From Camillea tinctor (lineage: Eukaryota > Ascomycota > Sordariomycetes > Xylariales > Xylariaceae), in contig MU394096.1 of NCBI GenBank assembly GCA_022578605.1, forward strand, positions 1 through 64,000: 64,000 bases of DNA, read 5' to 3'. The position numbers and the translations under genes were made by a program. Of this stretch, positions 11,666 to 20,844 are shown piece by piece (positions within the stretch are counted from its first letter, which is position 1; each line of letters starts with the position of its first letter). The notes beneath the pieces were generated by a model, which saw only the letters and a list, made by a program, of their open reading frames with translations, was not told the origin of the DNA and ran no database searches.

Positions 11666-11956
11666 CGACCAACCAACCCCCGGCAAGGCCTTGGAGAAGG
11701 CTAGCCAACGGTAAGGCGCATTAGCGCGAAGGATTTCCTATGTAAATTTTCAACACGCTGGTACGAGGGCATAAGCCCCTTACTCCAGCCGTTCCATAGT
11801 CTATACAGGCTCAAGGTGTAACTAGATGCCATAGTAGATAGTTCAGCTATAAGCTCCCGCACTAGACGTTAAATATATCATCATCATCATCATCATGTTA
11901 TTTTTTATTGCTATAAGCTTGTTTTTTTTGTTTTGCACTATACTTTATTTTTAAAT

Positions 11957-12769
11957 ATAGTTAAGGTTAAAGTTAAGGTTAGTATTGGCATTAATTGCCG
12001 CTACTACTACTACATATAAACAAGAAAGCAAAGCTTCCTTTTTTTGTCCCTTATTAAAAAGCGCAAAAATTATAATGTTTAACTTTAAAAAAGTAAGTAA
12101 AGCTAAGCAAAAAAAGTTAAACTAAGCACCTTTTTTAAAGTTAATTATATGTTTTACTTTTTTTTTATTATTAGTAAAAAATTAATTTAGCGTAATAACA
12201 ATTATTAATTTAACAACAATGTTTTAAATTTAAAAAAAGCTACGTTAGCTTATTTTTTTTAAAAGTTTTTATATATTCTTTAAATGCTATGTTTAAATAA
12301 AATAAAAAATTAGTAAATATATTAAACTTAATTTTAACGTTTATTTTTATTTTTTCCATAATTACCTTTAAAAAAGTTAAAATAAAAACCGTTAAATTTT
12401 TTATAAATCTAAACAAAATAAGTTCGTAGTTTTTTATTTTAACTCTAATTTTTATAAAAAGCCAAAAAAAAAATAAAAGTTATTTTTTGCTTTAAGTTTA
12501 AAAAAGTAACCAATAAAACAATAAGTCGTTTTTTTAACTATCTTAAACTTAAAAAAAAAGTTAAAATAAAAAAAAAAACTGGCGTTTTTATGTTTAATAA
12601 AAAGGCTAGTGCTTTTATTTTCTTTTAAAGAAAAAAGGTTGCTTAATTTAAAGGCAAGGAAAAAAAGGTAAAGCTTACAATACCGTAAGTTTATATAGTA
12701 TAAAAGTTTTAGCAAAGGTTGAGAAAAAGTTGTAAGTAGGAAAGTGGATGAATTTTAATATTTAAATTA
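11957..12769. other. Unassigned AT-rich sequence
   Basis: After a ~60 bp flank shared with copy F, this segment is degenerate AT-rich DNA. A possible 87-codon minus-strand frame at 12,452-12,715 is rich in Phe, Lys and Tyr, simply reflecting base composition, and I do not accept it as a gene. Confidence 0.5.
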
Positions 12770-13157
12770 TAGTTATTTTTAATATGGTTTTTAAGGTTTT
12801 TATTTACTTATATATTTATATAATTTATTTTTAAAAAAATTAAATTAAAAAAGTAATGAAGTTATTATGTTTAAACGTTTTTAAAAAAAACTTAATTATG
12901 ATTTTTAATAAACTTTAAATTAAATAACTTATTATATATTTACTATAAAGTTGTAGTTTTTAGAAAATAAGTTATATAAAATCGTATAGAATTTTATATA
13001 TAAATTCTTTTTAAAAATTACTTGATTTATATTAATAAAAACTATTTTTACGCTATTTTTTAATATATAATATAAAAATATTAGTAAAAATTAATTTTTA
13101 TTAAAAAGTAGGTTATTTTTGTTAGTTTTTAGTTTTTTTGTAGTTATTAACTTAATT

Positions 13158-13170
13158 AACTTATATAGTT
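13158..13170. repeat. Target site duplication of SINE H, left copy
   Basis: AACTTATATAGTT, immediately before the (ATT)n tail of the minus-strand SINE H. It is repeated exactly at 14,055-14,067 beyond the head. Confidence 0.85.
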
Positions 13171-13171
13171 G

Positions 13172-14054
13172 TAATAATAATAATAATGATATATTTTACG
13201 TTTTAAGGCAAGCGATAAAACTAACTAACTAACTAGCTATTTACAACCCTAAGCCTGTATAAACTATAAAACAACTAAAGTAAAGAGCTTATGCCCTTAT
13301 ACCTGCGTGTTGAAATTTACATAAGAAATCTTCCGCGCTATTAGCGCCTTACTATTAACTAGCTTTCTTTTTAAAGCCTTACTAATAAGTTAGTCGGTAA
13401 TAACACCTTATAAAAAGCTACCTTATAAGAAGCTACCTTGTAAAGAAGTGTTAGCAATAGTGAGGTTAGCGATAAAAAGTATATAAGTTAACAATAGCTA
13501 CCTTATTAAATAGGGAGGTGTTAGCAATGGGGGATGTGTGGGTCGGCGACAGCTACCTTATTGGATAAGGAGGTGTTGGCGATAAGGAGGTATGTAGGTC
13601 GGCGATAGCACCCTATAAAAAGCTACCTTATAAGAAGCTACCTTATAAGGAAGTGTTAGCAATAGTAAGGTTTATTAGTCGATAACAGCTACTTTATTAA
13701 ATAAAAAAATGTTAGTAAAAGTAAGGTTATTAGCAATAGTTACCTTATTAATAAAGCTATTAGTAGTGAAAATTTTAATCGCTAGCATTTTTTATTTTAC
13801 TAATGCAGCTTTATTTGCAATGCTACTTTAAGATGTTAGCAAGGTATGTGTGTATGCTGGCAATTAGCCGGCAATAATGTAGGTACTCGGCGAAAAGTTT
13901 CGCTAATAGTGCTTTTATTAGCCATAAACAGCCAATAAAAAGTGTGTATGCCTTAAAAAAAGGATAGTTAATTAAACCACAATAAGATTCGAACCTATTA
14001 CATTAGTTTCCACACTAATGCTTGCTAAACGCTTAACCACTGCGCCATGTGGAC
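13172..14054 (-). mobile_element. SINE-like element, copy H (full length, with TSD)
   Basis: Minus-strand copy with its tail at 13,172-13,184 and tRNA-like head at about 13,976-14,054. The head has one of the best B boxes of the family (GGTTCGAATC), an intact GCGCAGTGG A-box core and the CATTAGT/ACTAATG stem. The module array at about 13,430-13,680 is readable. A 13 bp perfect target duplication shows it inserted whole, by a retrotransposition-type mechanism, into the inverted-repeat element. Confidence 0.85.
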
Positions 14055-14067
14055 AACTTATATAGTT
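14055..14067. repeat. Target site duplication of SINE H, right copy
   Basis: AACTTATATAGTT, identical to 13,158-13,170. In the uninterrupted copy 1 of the inverted-repeat element the same place reads AATTTATGTAGTTTATAG as a single copy near 5,114-5,131, so the empty site can be seen in a relative. Confidence 0.85.
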
Positions 14068-14479
14068 TATAGTTAGTTAAAGCCTTAATTAAAACTACAT
14101 AAATTAGTTAAAACCTTAACTAAAAACTATATGAGTTAGTTAATAGCTTAATTAAAATTATTGTAGTTAGTGGGTCTTATAGTTAAAACTAACTAAATTA
14201 GTTAGTAATTAAAAAAAAACTAAAAATTAAAGTTTTTTATCACAATTTTAAATAAAAGCATTATTAGCGAAACTTTTTACTAAACACCTATATTATTGCT
14301 AATTAATTGCTAGCATATATACCTACCTTGTTAACATCTTAAAGTAATATTATAAACAAAGCTATTAAGTAGTTAAGTATTAATTAAATAATAATGTTAG
14401 CAATTAAAATATTTATTACTAATAGCTTTATTAATAAGGTAACTGTTGTTAATAACTAGCTTTATTATTGCTAACACTT

Positions 14480-14493
14480 TTTATAAAGTAGCT
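14480..14493. repeat. Target site duplication of SINE I, left copy
   Basis: TTTATAAAGTAGCT directly precedes the tRNA-like head of copy I. It is repeated exactly at 15,391-15,404 after its tail. Confidence 0.85.
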
Positions 14494-15390
14494 GGCCACA
14501 TGGCGCAGTGGTTAAGCGCTTGGTAAACATTAGTGTGGAATATTAATGTAATGGGTTTAAATTCTATTGTGGTTTAATTAACTATTTTTTTTTAAGGTAC
14601 ACATATTTTTTATTAGCTATTTTATAGCTAATAAAAGCATTATTAGCAAAACTTTTTACTGAGTATTTACATTATTGCTAGCTAATTGCTAATATACACA
14701 CCTACTTTGCTAACATCTTAAAGTAGCACTGTAAATAAAGTTGCTAAGCAGCTAAAAGCATTAGTTAAATGGAAATGCTAGCAACTAAAACATTCACTGC
14801 TAATAGCCCTATTAATAGGGTAATTATCGCTAATAACCTCACTATTGCTAACACCCCTTATAGGGTAGCCACCTATAGGGTGGCCTTTTATAAGGTGCTG
14901 TCGTCGACTTACACCTTTATCGCCAACACCCTAATAGGGTATTTGTTGCCGACAACCCCACCATCGCTAACACCCCTTACAAGGTAGCCCCCTATAGGGT
15001 GGCTTTTTACAAGGTGCTGTTATCGACCCACACACTTTTTATTGCTAATACCTCTTTAAAACCAATAGGGTAGCTGTTGCCGACCTACCTACCATCGCTA
15101 ACCCCACCATCGCTGACACCCCCCCCTTACAAGGTAGCCCCCTATAAGGTAGCTGTTACCAACCAACCTATTAGTAAGGCTTTAAAAAAGGTTAGCTAAC
15201 GGTAAGGCGCTAGTTACTAATGCGGAGGATTTTTTTTGTAAATTTTTAACACGTAGGTATGGGGGCCTATAAAACTTCTTATTTTAGCTGTTCTATAGTT
15301 TATACAAGCTTAAGGTTGTAAATAACTAGTTAGTTAATTAGTTTTATTGCCTGCTTTAAGACGTAAAATATATCATTATTATTATTATTA
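14494..15390 (+). mobile_element. SINE-like element, copy I (full length, nested, with TSD)
   Basis: Complete plus-strand copy of ~897 bp. The head GGCCACATGGCGCAGTGG starts at 14,494 and its acceptor strand GGCCACA is ideal. The module array (about 14,820-15,160) is GC-rich and only lightly mutated. The tail is (ATC)(ATT)n to 15,390. It sits inside copy J in the same orientation and is flanked by a perfect 14 bp duplication. It must be younger than J, and it is visibly less decayed. Confidence 0.87.
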
Positions 15391-15404
15391 TTTATAAAGT
15401 AGCT
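15391..15404. repeat. Target site duplication of SINE I, right copy
   Basis: TTTATAAAGTAGCT, identical to 14,480-14,493. After it the module array of the outer copy J resumes without loss. Confidence 0.85.
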
Positions 15405-15852
15405 ACTTATAAGGTAGCTTTTTATAAAATACTATTGTTAACTTATATACTTTTTTATTACTAACACTTTTTTAAAACTAATAAAGTAGCTGTTACTAAC
15501 TTACTTATTATTGCTAACCTTACTATTGCTAATACTTTTTCTTTATAAAGTAACTTTTTATAAAGTAGCTTTTTATAAGGTACTGTTATTAATTAACTAA
15601 CTTTTAGCAAAGCTTTAAAAAAAGTTAGTTAATAGTAAGGCGCTAATAGCGTAGAAGATTTTTTATGTAATTTTCAACACGTAGGTACGGGGGCATAAGC
15701 CCTTTACTTTAGCTGTCTTATAGTTTATATAGGCTTAAAGTTAGAAATAGCTAGTTAGTTAGTTAGTTTCATTGCCCGCCTTAAACGTAAAATATATTAT
15801 TATTATTATTATCATTAAAAATATTTAAATTTTTATAACTTTAAAAACTATA

Positions 15853-16708
15853 TAATAATAATGATGATATATTTTACGTTTAAGGCAGGCAATAAACTAA
15901 TTAATTAATTAGCTATTTATAACTTTAAGCTTATATAAACTATAAAACGGTTAAAGTAAGGGGTTTATGCTTTTATACTTGCATATTGAAAATTTATATA
16001 GGAAATTTTTTGTGCTAATGCGCTTTATTGTAGCTAACTTTTTTTAAGGCTTTACTAGTAAGATTATTAGCAATAAATATTAGCAAGTAAGGTTAGTTAG
16101 TAATAGTTATTTTATTGGTTTTAAAGAAGTGTTAACAATAAGGAAATATATAAGTCGATAATAGCACCTTATAAAAAGCTACTTTATAAAAAGCTACTTT
16201 ATAAAAAGCTACTTTATAGAAGAGGTGTTAGCAATAGTAAGGTTAGCGATAGGTATATAAGTTAATAATAGCTACTTTATTAAATAAGAAGGTATTAGCG
16301 ATAGTAAAGTTAATTAACGATAGCACCTTATAAAAGGCTATTTTATAAATAGCTATTTTGTAGGAAATATTAGCAATAGTAAGGTTATTAGCAATAAATA
16401 CTTTATTAGTAAGGCTATTAGTAGTAAATATTTTAATTATTAGCATTTTTATTTAGTTAATGCTTTTTAGCTACTTAATAGCTTTATTTATAATGCTACT
16501 TTAAAATGTTAGCAAGGTATGTATATATGTTAGCAATTAGCTGGTAATAATGTAGGTGCTTGGCAAAAGGTTTTGCTAATAGTGCTTTTATTGGTTATAA
16601 ACAGCTAATAAAAAGTATATGTGCCTTAAAAAAAGGGATAGTTAGTTAAACCATATTAATATTTTACATTAATGTTTGCTAGGCGCTTAACCACTGCGCC
16701 ATGTGGCC
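15853..16708 (-). mobile_element. SINE-like element, copy K (full length)
   Basis: Minus-strand copy with tail at 15,853-15,868 and head ending at 16,708, where GCGCCATGTGGCC is intact on the plus strand. Hairpins and module array are recognisable but mutated. It abuts the partial copy L at 16,709. I could not find a clear target duplication. Confidence 0.8.
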
Positions 16709-16979
16709 TACTTTATTAATAAGGTTATTAGTAATAAATGTTTTAATCGCTAACATTTTCTATTTAATTAATACTTAATAACTTTATTTACAGTGCTACT
16801 TTAAAATATTAATGAAATAAGTATATATATTAGCAATTAGCTAATAATAAGCTTTATTAGCTATAAACAGCTAATAAAAAGTATATATGCCTTAAAAAAA
16901 TTAGTTAATTAAATTACAATAAAATTTAAACTTATTACATTAATATTTACTAAGCGCTTAACTACTGCGCTATATAGTT
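16709..16979 (-). mobile_element. SINE-like element, copy L (5' part only)
   Basis: Minus-strand fragment with the tRNA-like head at about 16,900-16,979 and the first ~200 bp of body, cut off where copy K starts. It is strongly mutated. No continuation is seen left of copy K, so the rest was lost or never inserted. Confidence 0.7.
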
Positions 16980-17531
16980 AAGAATTTAATTAAATTTTAC
17001 ATTTTACAATTTAAAGCAGCTTTAAAGATAGCTATTAAAGCTTTTAAAAAATAGTTTATTAAGTTGTTTTTTATAAAAAAAAATTAAAAGCATTAAAAAT
17101 AAAAATAAAATATTATAAAAAAAACTAAAAATCTTAAATTTAAACTGAATATTTTTAAAACTTTAACTAAATTTAAAACTATAAATAAAATTTTTTAAGT
17201 TATTATAAGTTAAAAATAGTAAAAAATTTAAAAATAAATTTAATAATTTAAGTTAAAATAAAAAGTTAAATACGCTTATTATTTAATCGTTAAAACATAC
17301 ACGATTAAAGCGCATAATTATACTTTTAAGTAAATATATAAATTAAATAAAGAAAAAGCTTTAATATGATGTATTTTATTCATTTTTATCATTTTTATTG
17401 AATTTTATATGTGTAAGTGAAGTTGTTGGTGTTTTGGTGGTACGTTATACATTTAGGTGGGAGAAAAGTGGGGGTGGCCAAATGAGTGTACGGATGGTAT
17501 ATATATATATAATAGCGCCGACCATCGTAGC
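16980..17531. other. Transition from AT-rich island to balanced DNA
   Basis: Decayed AT-rich DNA continues to about 17,380. Composition then changes within a few tens of bases to ordinary sequence. I see no gene in this stretch. Confidence 0.6.
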
Positions 17532-17547
17532 TTGTAGCTGTAGCTAC
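17532..17547. repeat. Direct repeat flanking short SINE-like element, left
   Basis: TTGTAGCTGTAGCTAC, repeated exactly at 17,862-17,877. This is consistent with a 16 bp target site duplication, although the word is itself partly repetitive. Confidence 0.7.
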
Positions 17548-17861
17548 AGCCTTACGGCCCAGACGACAGCCCACTAGGGCATACAACACCACTTGGGGAC
17601 GGGGAGGACTCCCTAGTATCCCCCCAGCAAACACAGAATGAAATCATACGGCAGCAAGTCAGCAGGACCGGCCTGTAGCGGCCACTGACTAGGGAATGAT
17701 GAGCCCTCAAAGCAAGGAATGGCTTCAATAGATGTAGATACACTTGCATAGATAGATACACCTATAGCTTGCCACGTCCCATACCCCTAGGGAGGTTGCT
17801 GGAGAAAGGCACACGCCACTCTAGCCTAGACGTTAAACAATAAAACAAACAAACAAACAAA
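17548..17861 (+). mobile_element. Short (~314 bp) SINE-like element with (AAAC)n tail
   Basis: The segment lies between two identical 16 bp repeats and ends with CTAGACGTTAAACAATAAA followed by (CAAA)n. The 12 bases CTAGACGTTAAA are identical to the 3' terminal word of the large SINE (copy G), yet the rest of the sequence is unrelated and not AT-decayed. There is no convincing A box at its 5' end, so the head may be truncated or of another origin. Sharing only the 3' end is the classic sign of two short elements using one LINE reverse transcriptase (inference). Confidence 0.65.
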
Positions 17862-17877
17862 TTGTAGCTGTAGCTAC
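17862..17877. repeat. Direct repeat flanking short SINE-like element, right
   Basis: TTGTAGCTGTAGCTAC, identical to 17,532-17,547, immediately after the (CAAA)n tail. Confidence 0.7.
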
Positions 17878-18363
17878 TAGGTTAGCTGGCCTTAGCATCT
17901 ACGCCCCGCTAAATACTCCTTCCGTCCTGATCTCTTAAGCTGGAATGTTTAGCTAATCGACGTATGGTGGTCTGTGCATATGTGGCTAGATTAGGCCGTA
18001 ATAAAAGGTGAACCTGTTTGAAGTAACTAGAGGATTCACACAATAACCTAGACTTTCATATAGAGTATGTTTTTCTGTTTTTACATGTTGATATTTTCGG
18101 GTTCTTTGTAGTTATTCTGTTTAAAACCTAGGAAACAAGTCTATTTTACTTGCGTACAAAGCAAAGTATACCTCTGATTTATATATTTCCATTGTTTGCC
18201 CCCGGAAACGGAATAGGCGAATATGCAGGAGTATAGGAAAACAAAAAGCCAGCTCGAAGCCATGTATGCATGTTATCTACTTGAAGACGTGAACTATGAA
18301 TTTTGCACAGATTGGTTTTGTTTCCTAGGTTCTCGCGGCTAAAGTTTGTTCCCATAACCGAAA
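17878..18363. other. Upstream region of the kinase-like gene
   Basis: About 490 bp of ordinary composition between the short element and the kinase start codon. It presumably holds the promoter and 5' leader. I see no clear TATA box or operator-like repeat. Confidence 0.4.
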
Positions 18364-19928
18364 ATGAGTAGCGAACTGCAGCGTCTGCGAAGTAAAGTTA
18401 AGGAAGTCTTCACCTCAAATAGTCGTTTCGCATTTGAGAAAGACCTAGCAACTGGAACTTCTGGCTTTGGGATTCTTTTCAAGGAGACAGATAGAAGTGG
18501 TACTTCCAGGAGATTCGTGGTAAAGCGTTCTGTAGAAGAGGACTGGGATGCTGATATTCAAAATGAACGGGCCTGGCTGCAAGTATGAACCCTTTTTTCG
18601 TGTGCTTGGCCTACTATCGTTATTAATCAAGGCACAGAAAATGCAAAAAGTCGAACACATCGTCAACCTCGTGACTATAACCGACAATCCTATTCTACCT
18701 TATAATGGTCAAGGTGGACTTAGCGGGGTTTCTATCATAATGGAATACATGGAAAACGGGACAGTACGCCAGTTCTTAGACAGGGTCGGTAGTGAGCCTT
18801 TACCAAATCGTTTATTGTGGGCTATTTTTCTCTGTTGTAAGTCCAACAAGCAAACTTTTGCTATGTGTAAAATAAGTCCTAACTGTCCTTCCTAGTAACA
18901 AGAGGTATGGGGCTCCTGAGTATTTTATCGCCCTATTTTGCAACTAGCTATGGAAGAGACTAGTGGGAGTGCTTATTCAGGCTCCTGTCCATCTCGTTCA
19001 TTCATTCATGTCTCGAAATCGCTTCAACATATATCACGAACAGTAGATACTGACTTCTGTTCCGCCCCAGCATGCATTGGCATGGCCTATCCGACTCCAA
19101 ACCCGAAGGACGAGGACACTGCGTCGCCAGAGATACCACTCGAAGGGGTGGTTCCTTTAACACTAGCGCATCGAGATATGCATGATGGCAATTGTACGTC
19201 TAGTGTCCTACATGTTAAGTTTTTTAGGAAGTTGACTATTCCTAATCTAAGTTGTAGTAATGTTTGGTGGTCTCGATCCAAAACAACAAGAACATTCACT
19301 CGTGCCGATTGTAAAACTGATCGATTTCGATCGGGCTATGCTAATGCCAGAACAAGTTTCAGCGCCAAAGGACACCGACATAGTGTCTTACGATGGCGTC
19401 CTAAACTTATCACAACTGTGAGTGCATTTACACACAGGTGTCTCGAGTTTTAGCGGGGACCTAGATAATGATTTATATATTCTCTAGTCGATCGCCTTAC
19501 GGCGTACGAAACACTGGAATAGACCAAAATATTATAGGGGCCGGCATTGTAAGTAGGCCACGTTCAACACATTCAGCAAACACGCCAAATGACGGGAGAC
19601 TAATGTCGTTGTCTTACAGGCAATGTCCCGAATCATCACAAATTCAAAATCTTTACCAGTTCATCTTTGTCGCGAGCAGATGCGCAACTCAACAACATAT
19701 TCATACTTAGATAACGATCTACGACTATTAATTGTACGATGCTTAGCCGTGGACCCCAAGAACCGACCGAGACTAGAAGAACTGCTGGCTAGATTGCACG
19801 GAGCAATTTCAGCCAGGAATCAAGCTTATTATGCCAATATTGGAGCTATGGCTGATCGTGAACGAGATGAGACTCTCAGCAAGATTGTGTCTAATTATAT
19901 ATTTAACGGTGATACTGCTAAAGTTTAG
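18364..19928 (+). CDS. Protein kinase-like protein with DFD motif, six exons
   Basis: A spliced model with exons 18364-18582, 18638-18836, 19071-19193, 19258-19417, 19488-19548 and 19620-19928 gives one frame of 356 codons plus stop; every intron is GT...AG with matching phase. Kinase landmarks are in order: lysine in FVVKRS (K54), αC glutamate in NERAWLQ, hinge-like IIMEYMENGTV, catalytic loop HRDMHDGN (173-180) and metal loop LIDFDRA. The conserved arginine region is CLAVDPKNRPRLEELL. The metal loop is DFD instead of DFG, and the glycine loop is weak (GTSGFG), so activity is uncertain. It fits the expanded fungal kinase-like genes of unknown role. It is the first gene beside the repeat island, so recent gain is possible. 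The second intron is long (234 nt). Confidence 0.8.
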
Positions 19929-20844
19929 TCTACTTATCTGTATCAGTGTGTATCCCTGTACTTTAATTTCTTAAACTTCTTCTCTATTGAAAATTGCATT
20001 TATGAAGAGGTATAAGTCAACTACCTTAGCAATGACCATCCCTTTAAAAGGTAGCATTTTTAGCGATTTGTATAGGAACTCGGTGGTTCATGTTTAGGCA
20101 AGGCCATGACTAGTGTCACAAGGGACCAAGCAAGTGATTGGGTAATCAATACGTTGTTGTGCGAGGAATTAGACTACAACTATGGATGTCACCGTTACCT
20201 ATCTACGGGAACATTCTTTGTTCCTTCCTAACCCATGACAACTAGTGCGGTTGACTTAGACCTCGATACTAATATAATGGGTAAACAAGACACGTAAACC
20301 GAATAGTAAATACATGCTCATTCTTCTGATTTCTTGATGTAGTCAAGGGAATATCCCAGTCCTTACAACCCTTCAGAATGCTCGGTGGTAACCTAGATGA
20401 TAGTGTCTAGTGCTAAATCTGTCACCTATAGGAAACGTACGACTAGGTTCAATATCTGCTCCAGAACTGTTACCCAATCCAACTACCATTCTATGCCTTG
20501 ATGCTTTTCTGTATGACGACTGGCATTCAGAGAGCTTGAGGAAACAGTAACAGGGTTGGGTTTATGGGATTTCTGTTTTTTCTGCTATCATTTGTGACAG
20601 TCCCGTACTCGTGATCTGATTCCTATCACCTGATGATTCGAGTGTCAGTTGTTTGTCAATGTTGACCTGTACCTTCTCTTGGATTTCCCCTTCGAACATC
20701 TACTAATATGTTAGTGTTGTTTGCATATGATAATATGGTCTCTTCCCAATAACTAAACAAATATTCAGAGAACTTATATGATATCTCTCAGCGCCACTAA
20801 TTCTACTAAATAGGAACGATGCAGGTAGCAATGCAATGATAAAC
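19929..20844. other. Intergenic, no gene seen
   Basis: About 900 bp between the 3' end of the kinase-like gene and the 3' end of the transporter, the two genes converging. Short frames only. No repeat or RNA gene recognised. Confidence 0.5.

Larger units (their letters stand above)
11048..11896 (+). mobile_element. SINE-like element, copy G (best-preserved, 849 bp)
   Basis: This is the reference copy, strikingly richer in G and C than its surroundings. The head (11,048-11,126) folds like a tRNA: the acceptor strands GGCTACA and TGTGGTC can pair with one or two weak positions, and the D stem is GCGC/GCGC. The A box is TGGCGCAGTGG, a CATTAGT/ACTAATG stem takes the anticodon position, and the B-box-like word is AGTTCAAATCC. 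Three hairpins, an internal array of ~60 bp modules (11,395-11,665), a unique 3' block and the end CTAGACGTTAAATATATC precede the (ATC)n tail. There is no reading frame. Polymerase III promoter, no ORF and simple-repeat tail are the marks of a LINE-mobilised SINE; the tRNA origin is inferred from structure. Confidence 0.85.
12770..14250. mobile_element. Inverted-repeat DNA element, copy 3 (split by SINE H)
   Basis: Segments 12,770-13,170 and 14,055-14,250 are parts of one inverted-repeat element. The first aligns in inverse orientation with the core of copies 1 and 2 and ends in the inner inverted block. The second carries the AGTTAGTT subterminal repeats and ends CACAATTTTA, which is CACAACCCTG after C-to-T and G-to-A changes. 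SINE copy H sits between them with a perfect 13 bp target duplication. The left terminus is not recognisable. Confidence 0.55.
14251..15816 (+). mobile_element. SINE-like element, copy J (headless, split by copy I)
   Basis: Outer plus-strand copy in two parts, 14,251-14,493 and 15,391-15,816. The first part begins within the second hairpin; the tRNA head is missing. The second part continues the module array and ends with a (ATT)n tail near 15,816. The interruption is the complete copy I with a 14 bp target duplication. Confidence 0.75.
1..17380. other. AT-rich, RIP-like repeat island
   Basis: This stretch is extremely rich in A and T, has almost no long reading frames, and has a sharp change to balanced composition near 17,380. 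Repeated elements inside it differ from each other mainly by A/G and C/T transitions. Where one copy keeps C or G, its relatives usually show T or A. That is the pattern left by repeat-induced point mutation in ascomycetes (known biology); that RIP caused it here is inference. The island is composed of SINE-like copies, inverted-repeat DNA elements and unassignable AT-rich filler. Confidence 0.85.

Noticed and set aside
12452..12715. 87-codon minus-strand frame in the AT-rich island
   Set aside because: Its composition is almost only Phe, Lys, Leu, Tyr and Asn, as expected from A/T-rich DNA. There are no homology cues, and the surroundings are decayed repeats.
14769..14987. 72-codon plus-strand frame, and the similar minus-strand frame at 16,243-16,446
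   Set aside because: Both lie inside the SINE module array and translate its repeat units. They are frames within a non-coding element.
17395..17761. Two minus-strand frames near the short element
   Set aside because: They overlap the 314 bp mobile element and its flank in two frames, with no protein family resemblance.
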